A stretch of 64,000 nt of DNA from Bacillus australimaris (lineage in GTDB: Bacteria; Bacillota; Bacilli; Bacillales; Bacillaceae), in NCBI RefSeq assembly GCF_001307105.1, contig NZ_LGYN01000027.1:1-64000 (forward strand), written 5' to 3'. Positions within the stretch are counted from its first letter, which is position 1, and each line of letters opens with the position of its first letter. Position numbers and translations under genes: made by a program. The notes below the pieces were generated by a model that saw only the letters and a program-made list of their open reading frames with translations, did no database searches and was not told where the DNA came from. Shown piece by piece: positions 23,850 through 33,946 of this stretch.

Positions 23850-25745
23850 ATGGATATTTTAAAGAAAATTGAACAGCACAGAGAAGAAGAGCAGCGTCTC
23901 AAATGGGAAGGCACATTTAGCGATTATTTAGATATTATTAAGGAAAATCCACTTGTCGCTCAATCTGCTCATTCTCGCGTTTATCATATGATTAAAGACA
24001 GCGGGATTGAAGAGGAGAATGGGGTCAGAACCTACAAATTTTTTGATCAGGAGCTTTTTGGATTAGAGGAATCACTCGAAAGATTAGTAGAGGAATACTT
24101 TCACCCTGCTGCAAAGCGGCTAGATGTCAGGAAGCGTATTTTATTATTGATGGGACCCGTAAGCGGCGGGAAATCTACGCTTGTCACTAGGCTGAAAAGA
24201 GGACTTGAAGAATATTCACTGACAGATCATGGCGCGGTGTATGCGATCAAAGGCTGCCCCATGCATGAGGACCCGCTTCATCTCATTCCGCAAAATCTGC
24301 GGGAGGATTTCTATAGAGAATATGGCATTCGTGTGCAGGGGAATTTGTCGCCTCTGAATATGATGAGACTGGAAGAGGAATATGGCGGCAGAATTGAAGA
24401 TGTAAGAATCGAGCGGATCTTTTTCTCAGAGGATAAACGGACCGGCATTGGTACCTTTAGTCCGTCTGATCCGAAATCTCAGGATATTGCGGATTTAACA
24501 GGCAGTATCGATTTTTCAACCATTGCTGAATTTGGATCGGAGTCAGATCCCCGTGCCTACCGCTTTGATGGAGAGCTCAATAAAGCAAATCGAGGGATGA
24601 TGGAGTTTCAGGAGATGTTAAAGTGTGATGAGAAATTTTTATGGCACCTTCTGTCATTAACGCAGGAAGGGAATTTTAAGGCAGGTCGTTTCGCTTTAAT
24701 TAGTGCAGATGAATTGATCGTCGCTCATACGAACGAAACTGAGTACCGGTCGTTTATTTCAAATAAAAAGAACGAGGCTTTACATTCAAGAATTATTGTG
24801 ATGCCAATATCTTATAACTTAAAGGTGACTGAGGAAGAACGCATTTATCATAAGATGATTTCAGAAAGTGATGTCGCAGATGTGCATATTGCCCCGCATA
24901 CGCTGAAGGTAGCTGCGATGTTCTCGATTTTGACGAGACTTAAAGAGCCGAAGCGTTCTGATATTGATTTGGTGAAAAAAATGCGTCTGTATGACGGAGA
25001 AAGTGTCGAAGGTTTCCAATCGGTTGACATTGATGAGATGAAAAAGGAATTTCATGATGAAGGGATGAGCGGGATTGATCCGCGGTATGTGATCAACCGA
25101 ATTTCCTCGACTATCATTCGCAAGAATATGGAATCGATCAATGCACTGGATGTTCTTCGCTCCTTAAAAGAAGGGCTTGACCAGCATCCGTCTATTTCTA
25201 GCGAGGACCGGGAGCGTTATTTGAATTTCATTTCTGTCGCACGAAAAGAATACGACGATATTGCGAAGAAGGAAGTTCAAAAGGCATTCGTGTATTCCTA
25301 TGAGGAGTCTGCGAAAACACTGATGGATAATTACTTAGATAATGTCGAGGCTTACTGCAATAAAAACAAGCTGCGTGATCCGTTAACGGGTGAAGAAATG
25401 AATCCGGATGAAAAGCTCATGCGTTCTATTGAAGAGCAGATCGGTATTTCTGAAAACGCCAAAAAAGCTTTCAGAGAAGAAATTCTCATTCGTATTTCAG
25501 CTTATGCGAGAAAGGGCAAACGCTTCGATTATAATTCTCACGAGAGATTGCGGGAGGCCATTCAGAAGAAGCTGTTTGCTGATCTAAAAGATGTGGTGAA
25601 AATTACGACATCGACGAAGACACCAGATGAACAGCAGCTGAAAAAGGTCAATGAAGTAGTGGCGAGGTTAATTGATGAGCATGGTTATAATTCAACAAGT
25701 GCAAATGAACTTTTAAAATATGTAGGCAGTCTTCTGAATCGTTAA
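23850..25745 (+). CDS. prkA: PrkA family AAA protein/serine kinase
   Basis: 631 residues from ATG 23850 (AGGAGG upstream), the usual PrkA length. The N-terminal AAA-type domain has Walker A GPVSGGKST near residue 101-109 and is followed by a C-terminal kinase-like/PrkA region. Described in B. subtilis as a sporulation-linked protein, with recent relatives showing AAA protease or kinase activity. Always found near yhbH (and spoVR in other lineages), as here. Confidence 0.96.
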   Translation: MDILKKIEQHREEEQRLKWEGTFSDYLDIIKENPLVAQSAHSRVYHMIKDSGIEEENGVRTYKFFDQELFGLEESLERLVEEYFHPAAKRLDVRKRILLLMGPVSGGKSTLVTRLKRGLEEYSLTDHGAVYAIKGCPMHEDPLHLIPQNLREDFYREYGIRVQGNLSPLNMMRLEEEYGGRIEDVRIERIFFSEDKRTGIGTFSPSDPKSQDIADLTGSIDFSTIAEFGSESDPRAYRFDGELNKANRGMMEFQEMLKCDEKFLWHLLSLTQEGNFKAGRFALISADELIVAHTNETEYRSFISNKKNEALHSRIIVMPISYNLKVTEEERIYHKMISESDVADVHIAPHTLKVAAMFSILTRLKEPKRSDIDLVKKMRLYDGESVEGFQSVDIDEMKKEFHDEGMSGIDPRYVINRISSTIIRKNMESINALDVLRSLKEGLDQHPSISSEDRERYLNFISVARKEYDDIAKKEVQKAFVYSYEESAKTLMDNYLDNVEAYCNKNKLRDPLTGEEMNPDEKLMRSIEEQIGISENAKKAFREEILIRISAYARKGKRFDYNSHERLREAIQKKLFADLKDVVKITTSTKTPDEQQLKKVNEVVARLIDEHGYNSTSANELLKYVGSLLNR

Positions 25746-25757
25746 TAAATGAAGGAG

Positions 25758-25794
25758 GCATTATTGGTGTATTAGCACCGGTAATGTCTTTTTT
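25758..25794 (+). terminator. Terminator after prkA
   Basis: GGCATTATTGGTG pairs with CACCGGTAATGTC over 12 bp including G-U pairs, loop TATTAG, followed by six Ts. Confidence 0.75.
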
Positions 25795-25800
25795 AGAAAT

Positions 25801-25823
25801 GCTCGTCAACTTGGGTGACGAGC
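25801..25823 (+). repeat. Second hairpin between prkA and yhbH
   Basis: GCTCGTCA and TGACGAGC pair around ACTTGGG without a T run. Likely an mRNA end or 5' stabilising structure for yhbH. Confidence 0.5.
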
Positions 25824-25874
25824 AGCATAGGATAAAGAAATTGATGGTTTGCAAACAGGTGAGGAGGGGGATGA

Positions 25875-27038
25875 ATGTCCCGGCAAGAAAAAAGTCAGTT
25901 TATTGTGTCTCAGGAAGACTGGTCCCTCCATCGAAAAGGCTATGACGACCAGCAGCGTCATCAGAAAAAAGTCAAAGAGGCGATTAAAAACAATTTGCCG
26001 GATCTTGTCACAGAAGAAAGCATTATCATGTCTAACGGAAAAGATGTTGTCAAAATTCCGATCCGTTCGTTAGATGAATATAAAATTCGGTATAATTACG
26101 ACAAAAATAAGCATGTGGGTCAAGGGGATGGAGACAGCGAGGTTGGCGATGTTGTTGCGCGCGATGGCTCAGACAGTAAGCAAGGGCAAGGAAAGGGGCA
26201 GGGCGCTGGAGATCAAGCTGGTGAAGATTATTACGAAGCAGAAGTCTCATTAATGGATCTCGAGGAAGCGCTGTTTCGTGAGCTGGAGCTGCCAAACCTC
26301 AAACAAAAGGAGCTTGACGACATCATTGTCGAACAAATTGAGTTTAACGATATTCGTAAAACAGGGTTAACAGGCAATATTCACAAAAAACGAACGATGC
26401 TGTCGGCATTTAAACGAAATGCGATGACAGGCAGTCCTTCCTTTTATCCAATCTATCCAGAGGATATTAAGTATAAAACGTGGAATGAAGTGACCAAACC
26501 AGAGTCGAAGGCTGTCGTTTTGGCCATGATGGATACGAGCGGAAGTATGGGACTTTGGGAAAAATATATGGCGAGAAGCTTTTTCTTTTGGATGACACGT
26601 TTCTTACGGACAAAGTATGAGACGGTCGATATTGAATTTATTGCCCACCATACAGAGGCGAAGGTTGTAGACGAAGAACATTTCTTCTCGCGGGGTGAGA
26701 GTGGAGGAACCATTTGCTCGTCTGTCTATCGAAAGGCACTAGAGCTCATAGACGAACGATATCCGCCGTCGCGATATAACATTTATCCTTTTCATTTTTC
26801 TGATGGTGACAATTTAACTTCAGACAATGCCCGGTGCGTGAAACTTGTGACTGAGATCATGAAAAAAGCCAATTTATTCTGCTATGGTGAAGTGAATCAA
26901 TACAACCGGCATTCTACGTTAATGTCAGCATATAAGCATATTCAGGATGAGAAATTTAAGCATTATATTTTGAAGCAAAAATCAGACGTTTTTCTCGCAC
27001 TAAAAAAATTTTTTCAGCAGGAAGAAGTTCATTCATAA
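25875..27038 (+). CDS. yhbH: Sporulation protein YhbH (UPF0229, VWA-like)
   Basis: 387 residues, ATG with GGAGGGGG upstream. The N-terminal part is charged ([20 protein letters not shown]), then a Gly/Gln-rich low-complexity linker (about 85-115), then a von Willebrand-A-like domain with the metal site MMDTSGSMG near residue 218. Works with PrkA during sporulation or stress by genomic association; the molecular role is unknown. Confidence 0.95.
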   Translation: MSRQEKSQFIVSQEDWSLHRKGYDDQQRHQKKVKEAIKNNLPDLVTEESIIMSNGKDVVKIPIRSLDEYKIRYNYDKNKHVGQGDGDSEVGDVVARDGSDSKQGQGKGQGAGDQAGEDYYEAEVSLMDLEEALFRELELPNLKQKELDDIIVEQIEFNDIRKTGLTGNIHKKRTMLSAFKRNAMTGSPSFYPIYPEDIKYKTWNEVTKPESKAVVLAMMDTSGSMGLWEKYMARSFFFWMTRFLRTKYETVDIEFIAHHTEAKVVDEEHFFSRGESGGTICSSVYRKALELIDERYPPSRYNIYPFHFSDGDNLTSDNARCVKLVTEIMKKANLFCYGEVNQYNRHSTLMSAYKHIQDEKFKHYILKQKSDVFLALKKFFQQEEVHS

Positions 27039-27050
27039 AGAGCACATTTG

Positions 27051-27088
27051 AAAAAACCTTTCAGCATAAGGGCTGAAAGGTTTTTTTT
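27051..27088 (+). terminator. Terminator of yhbH
   Basis: AAAAAACCTTTCAG and CTGAAAGGTTTTTT pair around CATAAGGG and continue into a T run. Confidence 0.93.
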
Positions 27089-27132
27089 GTGGAGAAGGAA
27101 GCGATCACCAGAAAAAAAGTAAAACTTTCTCT

Positions 27133-27177
27133 TTGACATTTCAATTTTCATTTATTAATATTTAATCTTGTTAAATA
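27133..27177 (+). promoter_or_regulatory. SigA promoter with overlapping palindromic operator for yhbJ-yhcABC
   Basis: TTGACA (27133-27138), 17-base spacer, TAATAT (27156-27161). A perfect inverted repeat TATTTAA-TCTTG-TTAAATA (27159-27177) overlaps the -10 and start, as a MarR-type operator would. In B. subtilis this operon begins with the MarR gene yhbI, which is not between here and yhbJ. The remaining leader to 27402 (about 220 bases) shows no gene I trust. Confidence 0.65.
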
Positions 27178-27402
27178 TAAGTTTTTCAAAAAAGATGCCG
27201 ATCGTCTTTTCTTCTTTTTCTGCTCCTTGCTCATAAGTGAACAATAACTATAAATGGGCTGCACACCATGTTTTGGGCGGGAGTAGATGAAGGGATAAGG
27301 ACAGATTGTTGAGCTTGTTTCATATTCTGTCAGATGATGGGCATTCTAAGTTTGCTAAAGCAGATGACACTAAATTTTTATACATGAAAGGAGAAACAAA
27401 AC

Positions 27403-28035
27403 ATGAACAGAGGGCGTTTATTGCTAACGAACATTATTGGCCTAATTGTGATTCTTGCCATTATTGCCGGAGGTGCTTATTACTATTACGAAAGCACAAA
27501 CTTTGTTAAAACAGACGAGGCAAAAGTGACAGGTGACATGTATCAAATCACAGCACCAGCAGCTGGACAAATCAAAGGCTGGGATATCAACGAAGGTGAC
27601 GAAGTGGAAAAAGACAGCACAGTTGCAAAAGTTGAAGGACAAACAAAAACAAACATTAAAGCAGTGGCTGATGGCACATTAGTCAAAAAAGAAATCCAAA
27701 ACAACCAACAAGTGCAGCCTGGTACAGTTCTTGGTGAAACAATTGATTTAAGCAAGCTTTATATCACAGCAAATATTAAAGAAACAGATATTAAAGACAT
27801 TGAAAAAGGCGATAAAGTCGACATCGTTGTAGATGGAGATCCTGATACAACATTTGAAGGTACAGTTGAACAAATTGGTTATGCGACAAACTCAACATTC
27901 AATATGCTTCCAGCAACAAATTCTAGTGGTAACTATACAAAAGTAACGCAAAAAGTAGCAGTAAAAATTTCAATTAAAAATCCATCAGACAAAGTACTTC
28001 CTGGTATGAATGCTTCTGTCAAAATCTCATCTTAA
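27403..28035 (+). CDS. yhbJ: HlyD-family membrane fusion protein YhbJ
   Basis: 210 residues, ATG with AAAGGAGA upstream. One N-terminal helix (about 8-28) is followed by a barrel-sandwich hybrid: ITAPAAGQIKGWDINEGDEVEKD and a second half ADGTLVKKEIQNNQQVQPG. It is the lipoyl-like adaptor of an efflux pump and partners the MFS exporter YhcA encoded next, an EmrA/EmrB-like arrangement. Confidence 0.93.
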   Translation: MNRGRLLLTNIIGLIVILAIIAGGAYYYYESTNFVKTDEAKVTGDMYQITAPAAGQIKGWDINEGDEVEKDSTVAKVEGQTKTNIKAVADGTLVKKEIQNNQQVQPGTVLGETIDLSKLYITANIKETDIKDIEKGDKVDIVVDGDPDTTFEGTVEQIGYATNSTFNMLPATNSSGNYTKVTQKVAVKISIKNPSDKVLPGMNASVKISS

Positions 28036-28074
28036 TGATGATTGTTATTAAAAAATGAAAGGAGGTTGTCTGAG

Positions 28075-29694
28075 ATGGCAAATCAACCTGCAGCGACAAA
28101 ACAGGGAGCAGGCTCCTTGTCTTTACTGATCATTTTAATGGCCGGTTTGTTCGTGGCGATTTTAAACCAAACGCTTTTGAACGTAGCTATGCCCCATTTA
28201 ATGACTGAATTTAATGTGAGCGCAACGACGATTCAGTGGCTGACAACAGGCTACATGCTTGTCAACGGTGTACTGATTCCGTTGTCTGCGTTTTTAATCA
28301 CACGTTTTGGACAGCGCAGCTTATTCCTAGTGGCTATGATTTCGTTTACACTAGGAACATTTATTTGCGGTATTGCGCCAAACTTTTCAACGATGCTTAT
28401 TGGCCGTTTGATTCAGGCTGTCGGCGGTGGTATCTTACAGCCGCTCGTCATGACAACAATCCTTTTTATTTTCCCTCCGGAAAACAGAGGGAAAGGAATG
28501 GGGATTTTTGGTCTTGCGATGATGTTTGCTCCTGCAGTAGGACCAACATTATCTGGTTACATTATTGAGCATTACTCTTGGCGTATTATGTTTTATGGAC
28601 TTGTACCAATCGGTGCGATTGTCATTATTGCGGCTTTCTTTATGTTTAGAAATATTGTAGAGCCGAAAAAAATCAAGCTGGACAGTCTTGGTGCGATTCT
28701 TTCAATCGTTGGTTTTGCTTCTCTTCTATACGGAGTGAGTGAAGCAGGAAGCGATGGTTGGACAGATCCGATCGTCTTATCTACGATTATTATTGGTGCG
28801 ATTGCGATCATTCTCTTTATTTTCCAACAGTTGAAAGTTGATAATCCGATGCTTGATTTCCGAGTGTTTAAATACAGTATTTTCTCATTATCAAGTGTTA
28901 TTAACATCATTATTACGGTTGCTTTATATACGGGAATGTTCTTACTTCCGATTTATCTGCAAAACCTCGTTGGGTTTACTGCATTGCAATCTGGGCTATT
29001 AATGCTTCCAGGGGCACTTGCGATGCTGATTATGTCCCCGATTTCAGGGATCTTGTTTGATAAATTTGGACCTCGTCCGCTTGCCATTGTGGGTATGCTC
29101 ATTACCGTTGTCACCACATATGAGTTTACAAAGCTGACCATCGATACTTCTTATAGTCACATTGTACTCATGTATGCAGTACGTGCATTTGGTATGTCAC
29201 TCCTTATGATGCCGGTAATGACCGCAGGGATGAACCAATTACCACAGCACTTAAACAGCCATGGTACAGCGATGTCTAATACATTAAGACAAATCAGCGG
29301 TTCCATCGGTACGAGTTTGATCACAACGATTTATACGAATCGGACGACTTTCCATTATTCCAATATGGCGGATCAAACAAATACAGCGGACCCGTTCTTT
29401 ATGAATTCATTCCAGGCGGCTGTGTCAAATGTGATGCATCATATGGGCATGACAGCTGCAGCTGCTCAAAAATATGTATCCACCCAGCTCTTTACGAAAG
29501 CACAGATTGATTCAAACGTGATGGGCATCAATGATGCTTACATGTGGGTGACATTATTCTGTGCGGCTGGTGTCATTCTCAGCTTGTTCCTGCGAGATGT
29601 ACGTAAGGATAAAAAGCGAAAAGAGCAGCAAGATAAGAAACAAGAAATAACACTGCTTCCAGCACCTAAGGAAGCAAACCAAGATGCTAGATAA
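28075..29694 (+). CDS. yhcA: DHA2-family (EmrB/QacA type) drug exporter YhcA
   Basis: 539 residues from ATG 28075 (GGAGG upstream); the longer in-frame TTG reading from 28042 has no site. Fourteen membrane helices, with MFS motif A-like [12 protein letters not shown] and motif C-type [18 protein letters not shown], which mark proton antiporters. Basic tail [14 protein letters not shown]. Exports drugs or fatty-acid-like compounds with YhbJ. Confidence 0.95.
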   Translation: MANQPAATKQGAGSLSLLIILMAGLFVAILNQTLLNVAMPHLMTEFNVSATTIQWLTTGYMLVNGVLIPLSAFLITRFGQRSLFLVAMISFTLGTFICGIAPNFSTMLIGRLIQAVGGGILQPLVMTTILFIFPPENRGKGMGIFGLAMMFAPAVGPTLSGYIIEHYSWRIMFYGLVPIGAIVIIAAFFMFRNIVEPKKIKLDSLGAILSIVGFASLLYGVSEAGSDGWTDPIVLSTIIIGAIAIILFIFQQLKVDNPMLDFRVFKYSIFSLSSVINIIITVALYTGMFLLPIYLQNLVGFTALQSGLLMLPGALAMLIMSPISGILFDKFGPRPLAIVGMLITVVTTYEFTKLTIDTSYSHIVLMYAVRAFGMSLLMMPVMTAGMNQLPQHLNSHGTAMSNTLRQISGSIGTSLITTIYTNRTTFHYSNMADQTNTADPFFMNSFQAAVSNVMHHMGMTAAAAQKYVSTQLFTKAQIDSNVMGINDAYMWVTLFCAAGVILSLFLRDVRKDKKRKEQQDKKQEITLLPAPKEANQDAR

Positions 29695-29711
29695 GTGTGG
29701 AGGGACCGTAC

Positions 29712-30236
29712 ATGAAAATTTATGTCGTATACGATAGTGAAGGTGACCATACAAAAGCACTTGCAGAAGCGATTGCAAGAGGCGCAGGTGAAACAGAGCA
29801 AGCTGAAGTATTCATTGATCACGTGAAAGATGCGGACATTCGGAAACTCGATCAAATGGATGCGATCATTTGGGGCTGTCCTGGTCACTTTGGTACCATT
29901 AGTTCTGGGTTAAAGACATGGATTGACCGCCTTGGCTACTTATGGGCAGAAGGAAAACTGATCGATAAAGTCGGAGCTGTTTTCTGTACAACTGCTACAA
30001 CACACGGCGGTTTAGAAATGACGATGCACAATTTGATTACACCGATGTTCCATCAAGGGATGCTTGTTGTTGGCCTTCCTGGAAATGTTCCAGAGAATGC
30101 TTTATACGGCTCTTACTATGGAGCTGGCGTCACATGTCCCATTGATTCTGATGAATTAATTTCTACAGAAGGCATTGAACTCGGGAAAGCATTAGGAAGA
30201 CGTGTAGCATCAGTCACTGCATCATTTAAGCGATAA
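29712..30236 (+). CDS. yhcB: Flavodoxin-like FMN protein YhcB (WrbA type)
   Basis: 174 residues from ATG 29712. FMN phosphate loop [18 protein letters not shown], then a central [20 protein letters not shown] and [12 protein letters not shown], typical of WrbA-like NAD(P)H:quinone oxidoreductases. Eighteen bases after yhcA, so co-transcribed. Probably protects against quinone stress alongside the pump. Confidence 0.93.
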   Translation: MKIYVVYDSEGDHTKALAEAIARGAGETEQAEVFIDHVKDADIRKLDQMDAIIWGCPGHFGTISSGLKTWIDRLGYLWAEGKLIDKVGAVFCTTATTHGGLEMTMHNLITPMFHQGMLVVGLPGNVPENALYGSYYGAGVTCPIDSDELISTEGIELGKALGRRVASVTASFKR

Positions 30237-30249
30237 GGAGAGGGTTCTT

Positions 30250-30609
30250 TTGGCGACGATTATTGTAGCGTTAGTAGCTGCTGTTCTAGTCATTATTGGA
30301 TTAGTAGCGTTCAATGTCAGACACGCATCGGCCGATAAGGAAGAGATTAAAGAAGATGTCTCCAATCAGCCTGACGTGCCGCACAGCGAGCCAGAAGCTG
30401 CGGCGAGACCTGTAGAGCCTGAAGTTGAAGAAAAAGCGTCAGAGCCTTCTCAAACGGATGATGCTGCGTCTGGCGACGATTTCTATAGACAGGCGCTTCA
30501 AAAGTTTAAGCAGCCAGAACCACCTGTCAAAGAGAAAGAACCAGAAACAAAAATGAATGATGATATGTATCGTTCTGCTTTGCAGAAGCTAAAGCAGAAG
30601 GACAAATAA
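30250..30609 (+). CDS. yhcC: YhcC, membrane-anchored acidic protein
   Basis: 119 residues from TTG 30250 with GGAGAGGG upstream. N-terminal helix (2-21) followed by an acidic, Pro/Glu-rich cytoplasmic or extracellular tail holding two similar segments, DDFYRQALQKFKQ and DDMYRSALQKLKQ. Last gene of yhbJ-yhcABC. Function unknown. Confidence 0.85.
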   Translation: MATIIVALVAAVLVIIGLVAFNVRHASADKEEIKEDVSNQPDVPHSEPEAAARPVEPEVEEKASEPSQTDDAASGDDFYRQALQKFKQPEPPVKEKEPETKMNDDMYRSALQKLKQKDK

Positions 30610-30643
30610 AAAAAGAGAACCTCTCATCAGGTTCTCTTTTTTT
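30608..30643 (+). terminator. Terminator of the yhbJ-yhcABC operon
   Basis: AAAGAGAACCT and AGGTTCTCTTT pair around CTCATC with seven following Ts. Confidence 0.93.
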
Positions 30644-30650
30644 ATGACAC

Positions 30651-30682
30651 AAAAAACCGCCGGCAGAAGCCGAGCGGTTTTC
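30651..30682 (-). terminator. Terminator of cspB
   Basis: Read on the minus strand, AAACCGC-TCGGC pairs with GCCG-GCGGTTT around TTCT and is followed by Ts. Confidence 0.8.
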
Positions 30683-30722
30683 CTTCACTCTATAAAGTGC
30701 TAAAAGAGCAGATGCTCTTAAA

Positions 30723-31016
<294 letters not shown>

Positions 31017-31049
31017 TTAAAGATGATACGAACAAAAATAATTACCTTT

Positions 31050-31078
31050 ACTTTACCAGTGTTTGCGGGAAAAAACAA
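31050..31078 (-). promoter_or_regulatory. SigA promoter of cspB with long cold-shock leader
   Basis: On the minus strand TTGTTT (31078-31073) and TAAAGT (31055-31050) with a 17-base spacer. This leaves a leader of about 120 bases, as usual for cold-shock genes whose 5' UTR folds differently at low temperature. Confidence 0.65.
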
Positions 31079-31134
31079 CTGTTATCCGAAAACTTTTTTA
31101 AAAATAATTAGCGCTAACAAATTGAGGAAATAGC

Positions 31135-32226
31135 CTATGTCAAATGGTCTCTTTTTCTTTCTGAAAAGCTCACTTGATTTCGTCCTGACTCCTTTGCTTT
31201 ATAGAGCTCTTGGTCAGCTATAATTGGTAGTTGCTTGATGTCTGCACTTGTTCCGTGGGAATAAGCACACCCAAGTGATACCGTAATGTGAATGGACTTG
31301 CCGTTTTGTAAATACATCGGCTGATCTGCAATTTTTTTTCGTAAACGTTCTGCAATCTGCCAAGTTTTTTCAATTGTACAATTTGGTAGAAGGACAGCGA
31401 ATTCCTCACCGCCAATCCGCCCAATATAATCAGAGCTTCTTGTGTTTTTGATCAGCCTGTTTCCGATTTCTTTTAAAACGATATCTCCCTCATGATGCCC
31501 ATATTGATCATTGATGGTTTTGAAGTAATCGATGTCTAGGTAAATAAGGGACATTTGATGGATAGGTTGCTTCAATTTCATAGTAAAAGCATCACTTAAT
31601 ACTTCATCGAACTTCCGTTTGTTTAAAACACCTGTTAAAAAGTCATAATGAGCTTGGAATTTATACAGGTTTAAAAGCTGATATGCTTTTGTTTGATGCT
31701 CAATGACATAAAAGTTAAACAATCCAGCAATATATGAGAAAATCCAATAACTAAAATGCAGTTGAAATGATGTCTCATGCACGACCATGATAAACAGGCT
31801 TGTGGCCATCACATTACCAATCGTAATGGATAACAGCATTTTCACAACATGATTCATATGACGCTCTGCAATCAAAAATGAAGAGGCTGCGATAAACATC
31901 ATGGAAAAAATATTGACGGAAGAAGCGACGTTAGCTTCAATTAATAATCGGCCAATAATGACTACAAAGGCTGCAATCATTGTTTGAGCAATGCCTCCAT
32001 AAAAGGCCGTTAAAATAAGGGGAATATGTCTTAAATCGATGATAGCTGGTCCTGTTTTAATAGAGAAGAACATTAAGAGGACACCGAGTAATCCAGAAAG
32101 CATGCCTTTGCATAGTTGTCTGAGCAAGGTATCTTCTTTCTTCAGAAAATTCTCTTTAAACACAAGCATAAATAAATAATGGAAAGTGACAAGAATTGTT
32201 AAATTAATAAAGAGGTCTTTTAGCAA
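31135..32226 (-). CDS. dgcK: Membrane diguanylate cyclase DgcK (YhcK)
   Basis: 363 residues, TTG start with AAGGTGAT upstream. About six N-terminal helices form a 5TM-type sensor (to about 185), then a GGDEF domain: active site GGEEF, preceded by the product-inhibition site RSSD five residues upstream, and the metal-binding DIDYFKTINDQYGH. Makes cyclic di-GMP from two GTP, and the intact I-site predicts feedback inhibition. In B. subtilis it is one of three active cyclases and sits at the same place. Confidence 0.95.
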   Translation of the reverse strand: MLKDLFINLTILVTFHYLFMLVFKENFLKKEDTLLRQLCKGMLSGLLGVLLMFFSIKTGPAIIDLRHIPLILTAFYGGIAQTMIAAFVVIIGRLLIEANVASSVNIFSMMFIAASSFLIAERHMNHVVKMLLSITIGNVMATSLFIMVVHETSFQLHFSYWIFSYIAGLFNFYVIEHQTKAYQLLNLYKFQAHYDFLTGVLNKRKFDEVLSDAFTMKLKQPIHQMSLIYLDIDYFKTINDQYGHHEGDIVLKEIGNRLIKNTRSSDYIGRIGGEEFAVLLPNCTIEKTWQIAERLRKKIADQPMYLQNGKSIHITVSLGCAYSHGTSADIKQLPIIADQELYKAKESGRNQVSFSERKRDHLT

Positions 32227-32324
32227 AATAGAATCACCTTTTTAAAATTACTAAAATTTGTTGCAAAAGAAAAGAGGGAAAAGGATAATTAATAAAAAAT
32301 TTTAATGATGAAGGATTGAAGAAA

Positions 32325-32705
32325 ATGCGAGGAAAACGCTTCCCAGATAAAACGGACTGGCTTTCTTTTTTTGAAAAAATGCCACATGGCGGCTTTGAAA
32401 AAGACATGCCGGTTGAATATCAAGATTTGACGTTTCGATTCGAGAATCAGGAGGAGCGATTTGTTGTCAGCATGTCGCTCGCTATGCAGGAGTTTACATT
32501 AAAGGTTGTACGAAAGAAGACCGAAGCTGTTTTAGGAATATATGATTTTAAAACAGTGCAGCATGTAGAGATAAAAAAAGATCGAAAGGGAGAAAAAGAG
32601 CTGCTGCTCATAATAGATCATCATGACCGGTTCATTACAACGATCGAAATCACTTTTTTACCATCCTTTTGTCTGATGGTCAAAGAACATTTTTCAGGAG
32701 AATAA
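32325..32705 (+). CDS. Hypothetical cytoplasmic protein, 126 aa
   Basis: ATG 32325 has AAGGA nine bases upstream; a TTG at 32316 touches that site. Soluble, alternating strands and charged turns, no signal or helix anchor. Not in my memory of the B. subtilis locus, where dgcK is followed by other genes. Function unknown. Confidence 0.7.
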   Translation: MRGKRFPDKTDWLSFFEKMPHGGFEKDMPVEYQDLTFRFENQEERFVVSMSLAMQEFTLKVVRKKTEAVLGIYDFKTVQHVEIKKDRKGEKELLLIIDHHDRFITTIEITFLPSFCLMVKEHFSGE

Positions 32706-32742
32706 ACAGGAGCCTCTTTTTATGAAGGGCTCCTGTTTTATT
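32704..32742. terminator. Bidirectional terminator
   Basis: AAACAGGAGCC and GGCTCCTGTTT pair around a 12-base loop, between the gene at 32325 and convergent yhcM. Confidence 0.88.
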
Positions 32743-33139
32743 ATTTGTGCTCGATTTCATTGATGACTTGCTGGATTGATTCATCATCCATCACATTCAT
32801 CACACTTTCATCAATGTGAAGAGATTGTGCATAAGACTCTCTTGGCTGCTGGGCTCTAGATGATGATTGGTGCTGGTTCGTTTGATTTGGCTGAACCGCT
32901 GTGAATGCTTGCTTGATCATTTGCCCAACTTCAGCTGATCCTTTTGATTCTTTGTGTAAGTGTGACTCATGGCGAGACGAGTCTTGGTGCTGGTGGCTGC
33001 TGCCTTTCATCATTGAAGACATATTCATTTGCGTCATACTTTTTAGCCTTCTTCTTAATACCGGGGAGAATAATGCAATGATGGCTGTTGATGCTGCGAT
33101 CATTGCGCCAGTGCTCATGCCTTTTCTTTTTTTAAACAA
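32741..33139 (-). CDS. yhcM: Spore-associated protein YhcM
   Basis: 132 residues from TTG 33139, chosen for GGAGGG six bases upstream and for agreement with remembered YhcM start length; upstream in-frame readings lack a site. One hydrophobic helix (about 10-27: GAMIAASTAIIALFSP) followed by a Ser/His/Gln-rich low-complexity region and an acidic end (MNVMDDESIQQVI). In B. subtilis linked to sporulation. Start moderately certain. Confidence 0.8.
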   Translation of the reverse strand: MFKKRKGMSTGAMIAASTAIIALFSPVLRRRLKSMTQMNMSSMMKGSSHQHQDSSRHESHLHKESKGSAEVGQMIKQAFTAVQPNQTNQHQSSSRAQQPRESYAQSLHIDESVMNVMDDESIQQVINEIEHK

Positions 33140-33289
33140 ACGAATCCCTCCATTTGATCGTGATGATACTTCATCATGTTTAGGATGACCAAACAAAGTT
33201 GAATTATGAACTCTTTTTGCGGAAAGAAGGGATGTGTGCATAAAAAGCCATCTGGATGAAAAACCTATGAGCAAAAGGAGGGAATAATA

Positions 33290-33796
33290 ATGAATAAGAA
33301 ATGGATGCTATCTTTACTGCTCGTTCCAACATTAATCACCACAGGGTGTGGAATGAACAACCAAGGCGAAGAACGTAGAGGAACAATGAAACGACAGTAT
33401 GAAAATGTCACATATAAGAATGACCACATGAGACAGGATCAACCAGATGTTCAAACACCTCGGAAGGTCAAAGTGGCAGATAAGGCGTCAGAGCTTGTAG
33501 CCAACATGCCTGAAGTGAAAACAGCGAACGTGCTTGTCACAGGAAAAAATGCATTTGTTGCTGTTGTGCTTGAAGGCAATAAAAGCGGTGATGTGACCGA
33601 TGATCTGAAAAAGAAAATTTCAGACAAAGTGAAATCAACGGATCAACAAATCGACAACGTGTATGTATCTGCTAATCCAGACTTTGTCGATCGTATGCAA
33701 GGGTACGGAAAACGTATTAGAAGCGGAGAGCCCATTTCAGGATTTTTCGATGAATTTACTGAAACGGTTAGACGTGTATTCCCTGAATCAAAATAG
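33290..33796 (+). CDS. yhcN: Spore lipoprotein YhcN
   Basis: 168 residues, ATG behind AAGGAGGG. Signal peptide with lipobox ITTGC, then the YhcN/YlaJ domain (MPEVKTANVLVTGKNAFVAV and the following DxV.DDLKKKI-like region). Such proteins are lipid-anchored in the inner spore membrane under forespore sigma control and influence germination. Followed by its own terminator. Confidence 0.94.
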   Translation: MNKKWMLSLLLVPTLITTGCGMNNQGEERRGTMKRQYENVTYKNDHMRQDQPDVQTPRKVKVADKASELVANMPEVKTANVLVTGKNAFVAVVLEGNKSGDVTDDLKKKISDKVKSTDQQIDNVYVSANPDFVDRMQGYGKRIRSGEPISGFFDEFTETVRRVFPESK

Positions 33797-33802
33797 CTGC
33801 GA

Positions 33803-33833
33803 CAAAAGCCGTATGTCATATGCGGCTTTTTTG
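33803..33833 (+). terminator. Terminator of yhcN
   Basis: AAAAGCCGTAT and ATGCGGCTTTT pair around GTCAT with a following T run. Confidence 0.85.
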
Positions 33834-33946
33834 TTTGGAACCGCACCTCGCGCACCTGACTGCATAAAGTAAAAAATATATCACCTCTTGTTGATCTTTG
33901 TTTCTTCAGAGAAAGAGGTTACAGGATGAATTCAGGTGGGGAGCAA

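Noticed and set aside
27306-27509. 67-codon frame overlapping the yhbJ start
   Set aside because: It is out of frame with yhbJ and lacks a ribosome site. It is not the missing MarR gene.
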